Made by a program: the position numbers and the translations under genes
The notes under the pieces: generated by a model
Databases searched by the model: none
The model's input: only the letters and a program-made list of their open reading frames with translations
Told to the model about the DNA's origin: nothing
In this document: one piece after another, positions 18,270-26,846 of the stretch
Position numbering within the stretch: the first letter of the stretch is position 1
Layout of the letters: every line of letters begins with the position of its first letter
DNA from: an uncultured Clostridia bacterium
Lineage (GTDB): Bacteria > Bacillota > Clostridia > Christensenellales > CAG-138
Length of the DNA stretch: 64,000 nt
Reading direction: 5' to 3'
Assembly: GCA_944366945.1 (NCBI GenBank)
Contig: CALVWJ010000003.1
Location: forward strand, 1 to 64,000

Positions 18270-19139
18270 TTATGCTTTGCTGCCAATGCTTTGTTCTAAA
18301 GTTTGCCGCATTAAATCCACAGGTGCCGGTTGCCCGGTCCAAAGCTCAAACTGAGCCGTGCCTTGGTAAAGCAACATCCCGAGTCCATTGAAGGTAGTGC
18401 ATCCACACTCTTCAGCATCAGCTAAAAAACGTGTAACCGAGGGATTATAGGCAGCATCAAATGCTGTCATACCAGGATGGAAAATCGCCTTATCTACAGG
18501 AGATTCACCAACATGTGCCCCCATTCCGACACCAGTAGCATTTAGGATTAGGTCTGCAGGCTCAGCTTCCCTTTGTAATTTCGCCTGCTGATCCCACGGG
18601 ATCATAGTAGCAACTGGAGAAAACCTGGTGTTAATATCCTGTACCAGTTGTTCGCTTTCCCAATCGAATAGACTACTGATAATGATTTTTGAAGCGCCTT
18701 GATAAGCAAGCGAACTGCAAATCGCCCGTGCGGCTCCACCTGCGCCTAAGCATACAAAAATGCTTTCGGAAAGCGGCTTTGCATAGTGTTCGTTGAGTGA
18801 ATGTAAAAAACCGATGCCATCCGTGTTGTAGCCCTTCAAACGGCCATGCTTGTCTACGACAACTGTGTTGACCGCCCCCATTTTTTGGGCGAATTCATCC
18901 AATTCATCCAACAAACTAATTACGGCAATTTTATCGGGTTTTGTAACGCCGAACCCGACAAAGTTCATGCACCGGATTGCAGAAACAATCGTAGAAAGTG
19001 ATTGTTCCGTAGTTTCAATGGGAAAGTATTCGTAGTCCAGGCCACAAGAATGGAACGCAGCATTTTGCATAAGTGTGGATAATGATTGTGCCAAAGGGTT
19101 ACCCAATAAGGCTACAAGCTTTGTGGAAACCGTTATCAT
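18270..19139 (-). CDS. aroE: Divergent shikimate dehydrogenase homologue (AroE-like)
   Basis: AroE reduces 3-dehydroshikimate with NADPH. The 289-residue product keeps the catalytic Lys70 and Asp107 (in NTDGIG), the dinucleotide motif CLGAGGAARA and a YNPSVT-type loop. The substrate-pocket motif usually GxPIxHSxSP reads GNPLAQSLST, the NVTxPxK motif reads GVTKPDK (Gly64 for Asn), and the SP end is ST. These residues line the shikimate pocket in known structures, so specificity may differ. GAGGT precedes the ATG. It opens the leftward transcript facing a LysR-type gene, which likely regulates it. Confidence 0.85.
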   Translation of the reverse strand: MITVSTKLVALLGNPLAQSLSTLMQNAAFHSCGLDYEYFPIETTEQSLSTIVSAIRCMNFVGFGVTKPDKIAVISLLDELDEFAQKMGAVNTVVVDKHGRLKGYNTDGIGFLHSLNEHYAKPLSESIFVCLGAGGAARAICSSLAYQGASKIIISSLFDWESEQLVQDINTRFSPVATMIPWDQQAKLQREAEPADLILNATGVGMGAHVGESPVDKAIFHPGMTAFDAAYNPSVTRFLADAEECGCTTFNGLGMLLYQGTAQFELWTGQPAPVDLMRQTLEQSIGSKA

Positions 19140-19262
19140 GCATACACCTCGTGAATATGAAATTGAAGAATTATCCTAGTGCTAAAGAGGGGTAAACTAT
19201 ATTGAAAACGGATTGCCTACGGAAAGAAAAACTTCGATGATTGAAACCGCTAGCTCCCCTCA

Positions 19263-19303
19263 AACGTAATACTCAATCTTTATATGGATTATATCATTAC
19301 GTT
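19263..19303. promoter_or_regulatory. Spaced inverted repeat in the aroE/LysR divergent region
   Basis: AACGTAAT (19263-19270) and ATTACGTT (19296-19303) form an 8-bp inverted repeat 25 bases apart. It could be a dyad bound by the LysR protein encoded to the right. Confidence 0.35.
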
Positions 19304-19336
19304 CTAACATATAATATAGGGTTTTAGCGGAAAAAG

Positions 19337-19351
19337 ATGAATTTAATTCAT
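19337..19351. promoter_or_regulatory. Palindrome ATGAATT-T-AATTCAT, candidate LysR operator
   Basis: A perfect 7-1-7 palindrome lies 62 bases upstream of the LysR start. This fits an autoregulatory LysR-type site shared by both divergent genes. Confidence 0.45.
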
Positions 19352-19412
19352 TGATATATTAAAAACATTGCCAAGATTAGGCGAATGCGGTAAAATAACA
19401 TGAGGTGATTTC

Positions 19413-20330
19413 ATGAATTTGCAGCAGTTAACATATTTTTGTACGATTGTTCAAAAGAAGAGCTATACGCGTGCATCTGAGCATCTTCGGGTAACACAAT
19501 CAACATTAAGTCACTCGATTAACGAATTGGAAAGAGAGCTAAATGCTCCATTGCTTATCCGGAGCGGGAGAAGTATCACGCTTACGCCGTTTGGTGAGAT
19601 ACTTCTTCAATATGTAAAGCCAGCGCTTTCCCTTTTAGACGAAGCGCAATCCAAGCTAAAAGATATGACCGATCCAGAGTCAGGCATGATTTCTGTGAGT
19701 TATTTCAGCTCTTTAAACGATTTGGTGATTTATGCAATCTCGCGCTATTATGAAGAATCCGGAAAAATCCAGCCACATTTTAGGTTTTTCCCAGCGTCTA
19801 CCACTGAGATTGAAGAGGCCATTATAAATGGGACAAGCGACTTGGCTTTTACAACGCAGATCGACAACCCGATGTTTGAATATCATACCATCGGCTATCA
19901 TGAAACGGTGATTATTGTTTCCAATCGGCATCCGCTTGCACGTTATAAGGAAATTCATCTTTCGCAATTGAGGAATGAGAACATTATTGCATATGAAGAA
20001 CAGTGCCAGATTCGTGGGTATATAGATCAGTTATTTGCAGATGCTGGTTTTAAACCCAAGGTAATATTTGAAACTACGAATGATAATATAATTCTAAGCT
20101 CGGTATCCGCAAATTTTGGGATTGCGCTGGTACCCAAACCACTGACGGAGCATGCTAGGCCAGTAAAGGTGATCAAAATTAAGGATAAAATGCCCCCCCG
20201 CCCAATTGTGTTGGCACGGCGGAAATCACGGTATCTATCGCGCGCTGCTGAGAGCTTTGCCAATTATGTCATTCGGAACGCAGCGCTGTTCGATGAGTAT
20301 TTGAAATCTACAAATTCAATTTCAAATTAG
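19413..20330 (+). CDS. LysR-family transcriptional regulator next to the AroE/AroA homologues
   Basis: A 305-residue LTTR. The winged HTH is at about residues 3-60 (LQQLTYFCTIVQKKSYTRAS then STLSHSINELERELNAPLL). The effector-binding domain has ISVSYFSSLNDLVIYAISRY, ETVIIVSNRHPLARY and GIALVPKP. GAGGTG precedes the ATG. It is transcribed away from the AroE homologue with 273 bases between, the standard layout for a regulator of that transcript. The inducer is unknown. AT content matches the block to its left. Confidence 0.93.
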   Translation: MNLQQLTYFCTIVQKKSYTRASEHLRVTQSTLSHSINELERELNAPLLIRSGRSITLTPFGEILLQYVKPALSLLDEAQSKLKDMTDPESGMISVSYFSSLNDLVIYAISRYYEESGKIQPHFRFFPASTTEIEEAIINGTSDLAFTTQIDNPMFEYHTIGYHETVIIVSNRHPLARYKEIHLSQLRNENIIAYEEQCQIRGYIDQLFADAGFKPKVIFETTNDNIILSSVSANFGIALVPKPLTEHARPVKVIKIKDKMPPRPIVLARRKSRYLSRAAESFANYVIRNAALFDEYLKSTNSISN

Positions 20331-20437
20331 CGGAAAGTACATTGGATAGGCCGATTAAAAGTGAGGTGCAAACAGTTTAAATGGTAGTAGCTGTCCAAGC
20401 AAAAACTTTCACGCATGAATAAGGTGAGAAACACAAA

Positions 20438-20467
20438 AATGCGCAAGCAAATATTTGCTTGCGCATT
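20438..20467 (-). terminator. Terminator of the ThDP-enzyme operon
   Basis: A perfect 15-bp inverted repeat (AATGCGCAAGCAAAT and its complement) is followed on the minus strand by TTTTTGTGTTT. It lies 70 bases past the ThDP-enzyme stop and close to the composition change in the window. Confidence 0.75.
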
Positions 20468-20536
20468 ACAAAATGTAAAGATGATAAAGATGTGTGCTAA
20501 GCTACATCGTTTCAAGCTGGTATTAAAGTTTGCGCG

Positions 20537-22354
20537 TCATGCATGCGATTTCGCGTGCATGGGCCGAACCAGCTTGCCCTCTGCATCGGGCACCAGCTTG
20601 CCTTCTACAACGTTCTGCTTGGGCGTATAAATGTCGTTGATGTTCCAACAACCCGGCGTAGGCACTGCGATGTTTTCCATGGGCACATCCAGTAGATAGG
20701 GCTTGCCGGAAGCAACCGCAGCCGCAAGAGCAGGCTTGAATTGGTCCGCACGCTCAATACGCACGGCTTCGATACCATAGGCTTTTGCAACTTCCGCCCA
20801 GTTGGGTGAATAGGATGCCCCATCGGGCGTATGGAAGGTGGTACCAAAGCGGGTTTTATAATTGGCGTATTCCAAGCCAGCAATGGTACCAAAAGCTGAG
20901 TTGTTCATTACGATCCAGATGACAGGGATATTCTGCTCCACGGCCGTAGCAATGCAGCTTGGATTGGTACCAAATCCGCCATCGCCTACAAGCGTGAGCA
21001 CCACCTTATCCGGTGCGGCGAGCTTGCCGCCCAGGATCGCCGATGCGCCAAACCCCATCGTTGCAAGGCCGGAACTGTGATGGATCGAACCGGGCACGGT
21101 GATGTCGAATTGCTGCGCAACGCCATTCTTATTCCAGCCCACATCCGTATAGATGAGGGAATCTTCCGGGATCACTTCTTTTACATCCTTGAGAATGCGC
21201 TGCGGCGTCATGGGGAAGCGGCCATCCTCCGAAATCGCGCGGTTGGATTCCTTAAATGCAGCTTTTGCTTCTGCAATGCGGCGGCGCAGCTCGGGGTTAT
21301 GCTTGCCGGCTGGGCAGAGCTTCTTTACTTCTGCGAGGATCTGTGGCAGAGCTTCCTTTAAATCCGCAACGGCGCCTACGGCTACCGGATAGTTGCGGCC
21401 GATCTCCGCAGGGTCGATATCGATTTGCAGGAAGGTGGTTTTTTCGGGATCAAAGGTTACGCCTGGATACCAGCTGGAACTGTCCGCCTCCGCAAAGCGC
21501 GTGCCAAGACCGAGAACCACATCCGCCTTAGTTGTGAGCGAATGGGTGAAATCAAGGCCCCAGAAACCGGTTTGCCCCACCATAAGCGGATGCAGATCCG
21601 AAAGGCAGCCTTGCCCCATCAAGGTGCGGGAAACCGGGATATCAAGAAATTCAGAGAGCGCCGCAAGTTCGCTGGAAGCTTGAGCAAGCAGCACGCCGCC
21701 GCCCGCGTGGATGAGCGGATGCTCCGCTTCTACAAGATATTTTGCAATAGCCTGCGCGGCCGCAGGAGCAAGCGCGGGTTTTGCGGTGCAGCTGCTGTCG
21801 CGGTAGGTGCGCGCAAACAGGCCTGCATCGATCTCCCGGGAAAAGATGTCCATCGGGATATCGACGAGCACGGGGCCAGGACGCCCGCTCTCTGCAAGGC
21901 GAAATGCTTTATCGAGGATTTCCGGCAAGGCTTCCGGATCGTCCACCCGCCAGGCGCGCTTCACGATGGGCCGCAAAATTTCATACTGGGAACCGTCCGC
22001 ATGCATGTTGACTTCTTGATGCGGGTGCTTACCGAAATAATAACTCGGCACGTCGCCTGCAATTAAAACAAGGGGAATGGAGTCAAACGCGGCGTTGGCA
22101 ATACCTGTTACGGTGTTGGTGATACCCGGGCCAAGGTGGGAGAGCACTACGGCCGCCTTGTGCGTAACACGGGCATAACCATCCGCAGCGGTTGCGGCAA
22201 TCTGTTCATGCCGCACGGAAATATAGCGAATCTTTTCGCTTCGGGAAAGCGCTTCGAGAAAACCAATTACGGTATGCCCGCAAAGGCCGAAGATATATTC
22301 AACGCCGCGGCGCTCCAGATAATCTACCATCAATTCAGATACGAGCTTTTTCAT
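20537..22354 (-). CDS. ThDP-dependent enzyme of the acetolactate synthase/2-oxoacid decarboxylase superfamily
   Basis: A 605-residue thiamine diphosphate enzyme. The catalytic Glu is in SVRHEQIAATAADGYARV, LSHLGPGITNTVTGIANA forms the first domain core, and the ThDP/Mg motif runs from GDGGFGTNPS to IVMNN. The middle domain (HPLIHAGGGVLLAQ) is of the acetolactate-synthase type. These enzymes decarboxylate 2-oxoacids or join aldehydes. There is no regulatory small subunit beside it, and the companions are an acylating aldehyde dehydrogenase and a lyase, which argues for catabolism over branched-chain synthesis. AAAGGAG precedes the ATG. Substrate unknown. Confidence 0.9.
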   Translation of the reverse strand: MKKLVSELMVDYLERRGVEYIFGLCGHTVIGFLEALSRSEKIRYISVRHEQIAATAADGYARVTHKAAVVLSHLGPGITNTVTGIANAAFDSIPLVLIAGDVPSYYFGKHPHQEVNMHADGSQYEILRPIVKRAWRVDDPEALPEILDKAFRLAESGRPGPVLVDIPMDIFSREIDAGLFARTYRDSSCTAKPALAPAAAQAIAKYLVEAEHPLIHAGGGVLLAQASSELAALSEFLDIPVSRTLMGQGCLSDLHPLMVGQTGFWGLDFTHSLTTKADVVLGLGTRFAEADSSSWYPGVTFDPEKTTFLQIDIDPAEIGRNYPVAVGAVADLKEALPQILAEVKKLCPAGKHNPELRRRIAEAKAAFKESNRAISEDGRFPMTPQRILKDVKEVIPEDSLIYTDVGWNKNGVAQQFDITVPGSIHHSSGLATMGFGASAILGGKLAAPDKVVLTLVGDGGFGTNPSCIATAVEQNIPVIWIVMNNSAFGTIAGLEYANYKTRFGTTFHTPDGASYSPNWAEVAKAYGIEAVRIERADQFKPALAAAVASGKPYLLDVPMENIAVPTPGCWNINDIYTPKQNVVEGKLVPDAEGKLVRPMHAKSHA

Positions 22355-22395
22355 ATCGCGTCTCCTTTTCGAGAAATTCTAACTGCGGCAGGCCG

Positions 22396-23310
22396 CTATT
22401 TTTTTACGAGGTCGCTGGACTTCCCGGCGCGCAGGATATAGCTTTCGTTGCCGTGGCCGGTAAGCGAGGCGGCGAGCCGCGCGGTGGCGATGCATGCATC
22501 AAGGTCAATACCGGTTGCAATGCCCATTTCAGAAAACATATGAACTACATCTTCCGACGCAACATTGCCTGCAGCGCCGGGCACGAACGGGCAACCGCCA
22601 AGGCCAGCGAACGAACAATCCATCCGCGTGATGCCTGCCTCCATGGCGGCGATGAGATTGGCCATGGCCGTACCGCGGGTATTATGGGAATGGAACCACC
22701 AAATAACATTCGGATACGTTTGCACCATATCTGAAAATAAGGTATAAACGCTTGTCGGAACCGCCATGCCGGAGGTATCGGAGAGGGAAATCTCTTCGAC
22801 CCCTACTGCGAGGTAAGCATCCACGATGGTGCGCACGTCCGCAACCGGCGTAAAACGCTCCCATGGCGAACCAAAGGGCATAGAGATCGAGCCGGAAACG
22901 GCAATACCAGCATCCAAAGCGGCTTTTACGCAATCTGCAAACCCGGCAACGCTCTCTTCCGGCGTTTTGTTCAGATTCGCAAGGTTATGGCCACGGCTTG
23001 CCGAAACGTTCAGCTTGACCTTCTTGCAGCCGCACGCAGCCGCACGGTCAACGCCGCGCCGGTTTGCAATCAACGCGCGCAGCTCTACGCCCGGCACGTT
23101 CCCCAAGGCGCGGTACAATGCATCGGTATCTGCCATTTGTGGCACGGCTTTGGGGCTAACAAAAGAGCCAAGCTCTATTACTGGAAAACCCGATGCTATG
23201 ATGGAGCGGGCAAGCGCGATTTTATCCGCAAGGGGGAGCAGCGCTTTTTCATTTTGCAGGCCGTCCCGCAGGCCGACCTCGCAAAGGGTGATTTTATCAG
23301 CGAATTTCAT
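22396..23310 (-). CDS. Hydroxymethylglutaryl-CoA lyase-like enzyme
   Basis: A 304-residue DRE-TIM metallolyase. The metal- and base-binding EVGLRDGLQNE is near residue 11, SDTSGMAVP follows, FHSHNTRGTAMAN holds the metal histidines, and GLGGCPFVPGAAGNVASEDVV carries the catalytic loop cysteine of HMG-CoA lyases. It should split a 3-hydroxy-3-methylacyl-CoA-type substrate into acetyl-CoA and a keto product. It lies 41 bases before the ThDP gene. Its ribosome binding site is weak (AAAGAAAG), suggesting coupling. HMG-CoA itself may not be the substrate. Confidence 0.9.
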   Translation of the reverse strand: MKFADKITLCEVGLRDGLQNEKALLPLADKIALARSIIASGFPVIELGSFVSPKAVPQMADTDALYRALGNVPGVELRALIANRRGVDRAAACGCKKVKLNVSASRGHNLANLNKTPEESVAGFADCVKAALDAGIAVSGSISMPFGSPWERFTPVADVRTIVDAYLAVGVEEISLSDTSGMAVPTSVYTLFSDMVQTYPNVIWWFHSHNTRGTAMANLIAAMEAGITRMDCSFAGLGGCPFVPGAAGNVASEDVVHMFSEMGIATGIDLDACIATARLAASLTGHGNESYILRAGKSSDLVKK

Positions 23311-23357
23311 GGTTTTACTTTCTTTGCTCAGCGAGATTCAAGGCTTTGGACCGCTTT

Positions 23358-24122
23358 TTACATCGCGCCGTGCAGAATATCGAGCACCTGCTTGAGCTGT
23401 GCCACGGGGATCTGGCCGGGGGCAGAGGCCTGGCCAGCCGCGCCGAAGGTCATTGCGGAACCAAACGCCTCGCAGGAAAGGCGGCTGATCACGCCTTTTG
23501 CACTCATGGACATCGTTATGATGGGGCGATCCGCATAGGTTTCATGCATCTCTGCCGTTGCTGCAAGCAGGGTAAGCACATCCGCGGTGCTCTGGGGCAT
23601 CACGGCGATCTTCGGGATGTCTGCGCCCATTTCCTGCATCTTGCGCAGGCGGGATACGATCTCCTCCTTTTGCGGGGTCGCGAAGAAATCATGATTGGAA
23701 CCTACTACGCGCACGCCTGCCGCATGGATGCCTTCGATGTTCTTTTTTACGACGGCATCGCCGGAGAAGATTTCAACATCGATAAAGTCCACGTTGCCGC
23801 TTGCTGCTACTGCAAGGTTGAGCGCGGTATACTGCTCCATGGAAATCGCCTTTTCTCCGCCTTCCTTTTGGGTGCGGAACGTGAACAGCAGCGGGAGCGC
23901 GCTGAGCGCGCTGCGCAGCTGCGCCAAGGTTGCAAGCGTTTTTGCAACGTCGAATACGTCTTCATAGAAATCGACGCGCCATTCTACCATGTGAATGGGC
24001 ATCCGGGCGATCTCTGCGGCTTTTGCGAGGATCGCTTCGCTTGTTTTCCCCACGATGGGAACAATGATTTTGGGCACACCGCTGCCGATTTCGACGTCGC
24101 GGATGCGGATGGGTTGAATCAT
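23358..24122 (-). CDS. aroD: Type I 3-dehydroquinate dehydratase (AroD)
   Basis: The 254-residue class I dehydratase uses a Schiff-base lysine to turn 3-dehydroquinate into 3-dehydroshikimate. Conserved residues are visible: Glu47/Arg49 in VEWRVD, TFRTQKEGG, His144 in SNHDFFATP, Lys171 in KIAVMP, and the C-terminal SRLSCEAFGSAMTFG followed by SAPGQ. The ATG at 24122 has AAGGAGA eight bases upstream, while the earlier ATG lies directly on that site. It is inserted in a catabolic operon instead of an aro operon, so it could serve quinate-type breakdown or the nearby aro-like genes. Confidence 0.92.
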   Translation of the reverse strand: MIQPIRIRDVEIGSGVPKIIVPIVGKTSEAILAKAAEIARMPIHMVEWRVDFYEDVFDVAKTLATLAQLRSALSALPLLFTFRTQKEGGEKAISMEQYTALNLAVAASGNVDFIDVEIFSGDAVVKKNIEGIHAAGVRVVGSNHDFFATPQKEEIVSRLRKMQEMGADIPKIAVMPQSTADVLTLLAATAEMHETYADRPIITMSMSAKGVISRLSCEAFGSAMTFGAAGQASAPGQIPVAQLKQVLDILHGAM

Positions 24123-24217
24123 GAGCATTCTCCTTGCAGCTTTTTGATTTAAAACAGGGATGGGCGAACCGGCATCACAGCTCCTGCATGTCGGCCCGCC
24201 CGAATTATCAAGTGGGA

Positions 24218-25639
24218 TTATTCTTGATCCAGCGCTGGATCGTAATACGCGCCGAAGAGCTCTGCATCGGAAGGCTTATCTTCCGGGATCACGCGGGACA
24301 CCCAGGTGGTGTTCATGTAGTGCTTGAGCGCGATGTTTTCCGAAACGATGTTACCGCCCCAGGTACCGCAACCCATGGAGGAGGTCATCGGCATGCCGTT
24401 GGTGAACGAGCCTGCATTCGCTTTGTTCTGCGGCTGGCGTACCATGATGCGGCTGACGGGTGCAGCCAGGGCCAGGCGATGGATGTGCTCGTCGTTAAAG
24501 GAATAGATGCCGCACGAATGGCCTTTGCCGCCCACATTGTAGATGGCGCGCATCATATCAAGGGCATTTTCAAATTCGCCGTCGTATTTGAATAGGGCGA
24601 GCAGCGTGGTAAGCTTTTCGGAGGAGAAGAAGTGCTCCTTGCCGATTTTGTTTTCGCCATCCACCATGATGAACTTGTATTCGGCACCGATGGAGAACCC
24701 TGCTGCCTCAGCCAGCTTTTGCGCGGAGATGGCCACAGTGTTGGGCAGGCGGTGGCCATTTTCATCCCACATTACCTTTTTGAGCGCTTCTGCTTCTTCC
24801 TTGGAGGCAAGATAGCCGCCTTCATCCTGCAATGCCTTGACCATGGCGTCATAAATCGAGGCATGGATCACAAGGTTGCCATCGCAGGAGCAGCCAGAGC
24901 CGAAATCGGAATACTTGCTGATGCGGGTATTCATGGCAGCTTCCTTGACATCCGCAGTTTCATCGATGATCATGGTGGAGTTGCCTGCACCGGAGCCATA
25001 GGCGGGGGTGCCAGAGCTATAGGCTGATTTTACCATTGGGCGGCCGCCCGTTGCAATCACCAGGTTTGCGCGGGCCATGAGTTCCTTGGTGAGCGGAATG
25101 CTGGGCTTTTCGATGCATTGGAGGATATCTGCCGGCGCGCCTTCGCGCACGAGGGCTTCGCGCATGATTTCAATGGCCTTGCGGGTAACGCCCTTTGCGC
25201 GCGGATGGGGCGAGAAGATCACGACATCGCGGGCTTTAATGGCATAGATTGCCTGGCCCACAGGGGTAACGACAGGGTTGGTTGTAGGAACAAGGGAAGC
25301 GATGATACCAACAGGCTTCGCATATTTCACGATGCCCTTTTCCGGCAGTTCTTCGATGATGCCAACGCTCTTGGCACGCAGCGCGTCGCGCAGGATTCCC
25401 TTTGCCTTGTTGCGCTTTCCAACCTTGCCGATGGGGTCGCCCAGGCGGGTTTCTTCTACCGCTTCATACGCGAGCGGTTTCCAGGTCTGCAGGTTGATGA
25501 CGGACCATGCAACCGCTTGGATCAGCTTGTCAACACGTTCCTGGTCATAGGTTTCAATGATTGCAGCAGCAGCCTGCGCGCGGGCAAACATGCCGTCCAA
25601 CATGCTGAGCTCTTCTACCGTGATTTCTCGTTCTGCCAT
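24218..25639 (-). CDS. Acylating (CoA-dependent) aldehyde dehydrogenase, SauS-like
   Basis: A 473-residue aldehyde dehydrogenase that resembles CoA-acylating types such as sulfoacetaldehyde dehydrogenase (SauS) and succinate semialdehyde dehydrogenase. Motifs include VGIIASLVPTTNPVVTP, VIFSPHPRAKGVT, VIATGGRPMVKSAYSSGTPA, the cysteine-bearing FGSGCSCDGN, and GGKGHSCGIY. It should oxidise an aldehyde to an acyl-CoA with NAD. The ATG at 25639 has AAAGGAG upstream; a longer frame lacks support. It is the first gene of the operon facing a LysR gene. The aldehyde could come from the ThDP enzyme encoded last in the same operon. Confidence 0.88.
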   Translation of the reverse strand: MAEREITVEELSMLDGMFARAQAAAAIIETYDQERVDKLIQAVAWSVINLQTWKPLAYEAVEETRLGDPIGKVGKRNKAKGILRDALRAKSVGIIEELPEKGIVKYAKPVGIIASLVPTTNPVVTPVGQAIYAIKARDVVIFSPHPRAKGVTRKAIEIMREALVREGAPADILQCIEKPSIPLTKELMARANLVIATGGRPMVKSAYSSGTPAYGSGAGNSTMIIDETADVKEAAMNTRISKYSDFGSGCSCDGNLVIHASIYDAMVKALQDEGGYLASKEEAEALKKVMWDENGHRLPNTVAISAQKLAEAAGFSIGAEYKFIMVDGENKIGKEHFFSSEKLTTLLALFKYDGEFENALDMMRAIYNVGGKGHSCGIYSFNDEHIHRLALAAPVSRIMVRQPQNKANAGSFTNGMPMTSSMGCGTWGGNIVSENIALKHYMNTTWVSRVIPEDKPSDAELFGAYYDPALDQE

Positions 25640-25724
25640 AATGATGATGCTCCTTTGTGTATTGGATTGCGTCTGTTGAATTCTGCGCGTCACAAGGCGT
25701 GCATGCTTTCCTTTTGTTAGCCCC

Positions 25725-25755
25725 ATTATATTTCCATAGGTGCGGCGGCGTCCAA
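25725..25755 (-). promoter_or_regulatory. Predicted promoter of the aldehyde dehydrogenase operon
   Basis: Minus-strand TATAAT (25725-25730) with TTGGAC (25750-25755) 19 bases upstream. The spacing is long, as often seen for activator-dependent promoters, consistent with LysR control. Confidence 0.45.
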
Positions 25756-25798
25756 TACATCTTTTCACACTTTTTTATAGAAAAAATCTATTGAATGA

Positions 25799-25827
25799 TT
25801 GCGAAAATAGGGCCGAAATTTTATAAT
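25799..25827 (+). promoter_or_regulatory. Predicted promoter of the second LysR gene
   Basis: TTGCGA (25799-25804) and TATAAT (25822-25827) are 17 bases apart, 33 bases before the LysR start. Confidence 0.6.
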
Positions 25828-25860
25828 GGAAAAAAGGCTTTTTGCAAGGGAGGGCTACCG

Positions 25861-26775
25861 ATGACCTTGATGCAGTTGCGCTATTTTCAGACGCTTGCCA
25901 GTATGCTCAATTATACCAAAGCGGCGGAAGCGCTGCATATTTCCCAGCCCAGCTTGAGCTATGCCATTGCGGAGCTGGAAAAAGACCTGGAGGTCCCCTT
26001 GCTTGCGCGGAAAAACCGGCGTGTTGCGCTGACTCCGTATGGGGAATTTTTTCTTACATACGCAACGCGCGTGCTGGCAACGCTCGAGGAAGGCGTGCGC
26101 ATGACGCGGCAGATGGTGCTTGCTCCAGCTGCAGGCGGCGCAGTGACCCTGGGGTATTTTTACAGCATTTCCTCGGATTTTATCCCATCCATCGTGGAGG
26201 GGTTTCAAAAGAAATATGCGGATTCCGGGATCGTGTTTCATTTTGCGCAGCACATGAACAGCGACCTGCTTGCAGAGCTCAAGGCGGGCAGGATTGACCT
26301 TGCCTTCTGCGTGACTGCGGATGGGGATGTTGCATGCGAAAAGATCGGCGAGCAGGCGCTTTATGCCGTGGTGCCCAACGGGCACCGGCTTGCCGGGCAG
26401 GAAAGCGTTTCGGTGCGCGAACTTGCGGATGAGAAAATGGTGCTGCTGCACAAGAGCAGCGGCTTGCGCGCTACGGTGGAAGAGCTGTTTTCCGAAGAGG
26501 GTGTACCGCTGCACATCGCTTATGAGACGCAGGAATGCAACAGCGCGCTGCAATTTGTAAGCATTGGCGGCTGCGTAACGATCATGCCCCAAATCCCGGC
26601 GATGCAGCTTCAGCCGGTTACGGTCATCCCAATTTCAGACCGGCGCACCTGCCGTTCCGTCTTTTTGGCGTGGCGCAAAAACGAAGCGCTGCCGCCAGCT
26701 GTGCGCAAGGTGCGGGATTTTGTGCTGGAGGAATGGAACGACGAGCGCGCAGGGCTTTTTACGGCGTATTGCTAA
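25861..26775 (+). CDS. LysR-family transcriptional regulator of the ALDH/AroD/HMGL/ThDP operon
   Basis: A 304-residue LTTR with HTH in residues 1-60 (MQLRYFQTLASMLNYTKAAE, then SQPSLSYAIAELEKDLEVPL) and a LysR effector domain (VTLGYFYSISSDFIPSIV, LYAVVPNGHRLAG, GGCVTIMPQIP). The ATG at 25861 is chosen over an upstream in-frame ATG because GGGAGGG lies before it. The gene faces the aldehyde dehydrogenase operon with about 220 bases between. The first effector-domain segment resembles that of the LysR protein near 19.4 kb, so the two may be related regulators. Confidence 0.93.
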   Translation: MTLMQLRYFQTLASMLNYTKAAEALHISQPSLSYAIAELEKDLEVPLLARKNRRVALTPYGEFFLTYATRVLATLEEGVRMTRQMVLAPAAGGAVTLGYFYSISSDFIPSIVEGFQKKYADSGIVFHFAQHMNSDLLAELKAGRIDLAFCVTADGDVACEKIGEQALYAVVPNGHRLAGQESVSVRELADEKMVLLHKSSGLRATVEELFSEEGVPLHIAYETQECNSALQFVSIGGCVTIMPQIPAMQLQPVTVIPISDRRTCRSVFLAWRKNEALPPAVRKVRDFVLEEWNDERAGLFTAYC

Positions 26776-26846
26776 GCGCTTGCTTGGAACTTTTATGCTG
26801 GACACGGCGTTTTAGTAGTAAAACGGAAACGCTGGAGGTATGCCCT

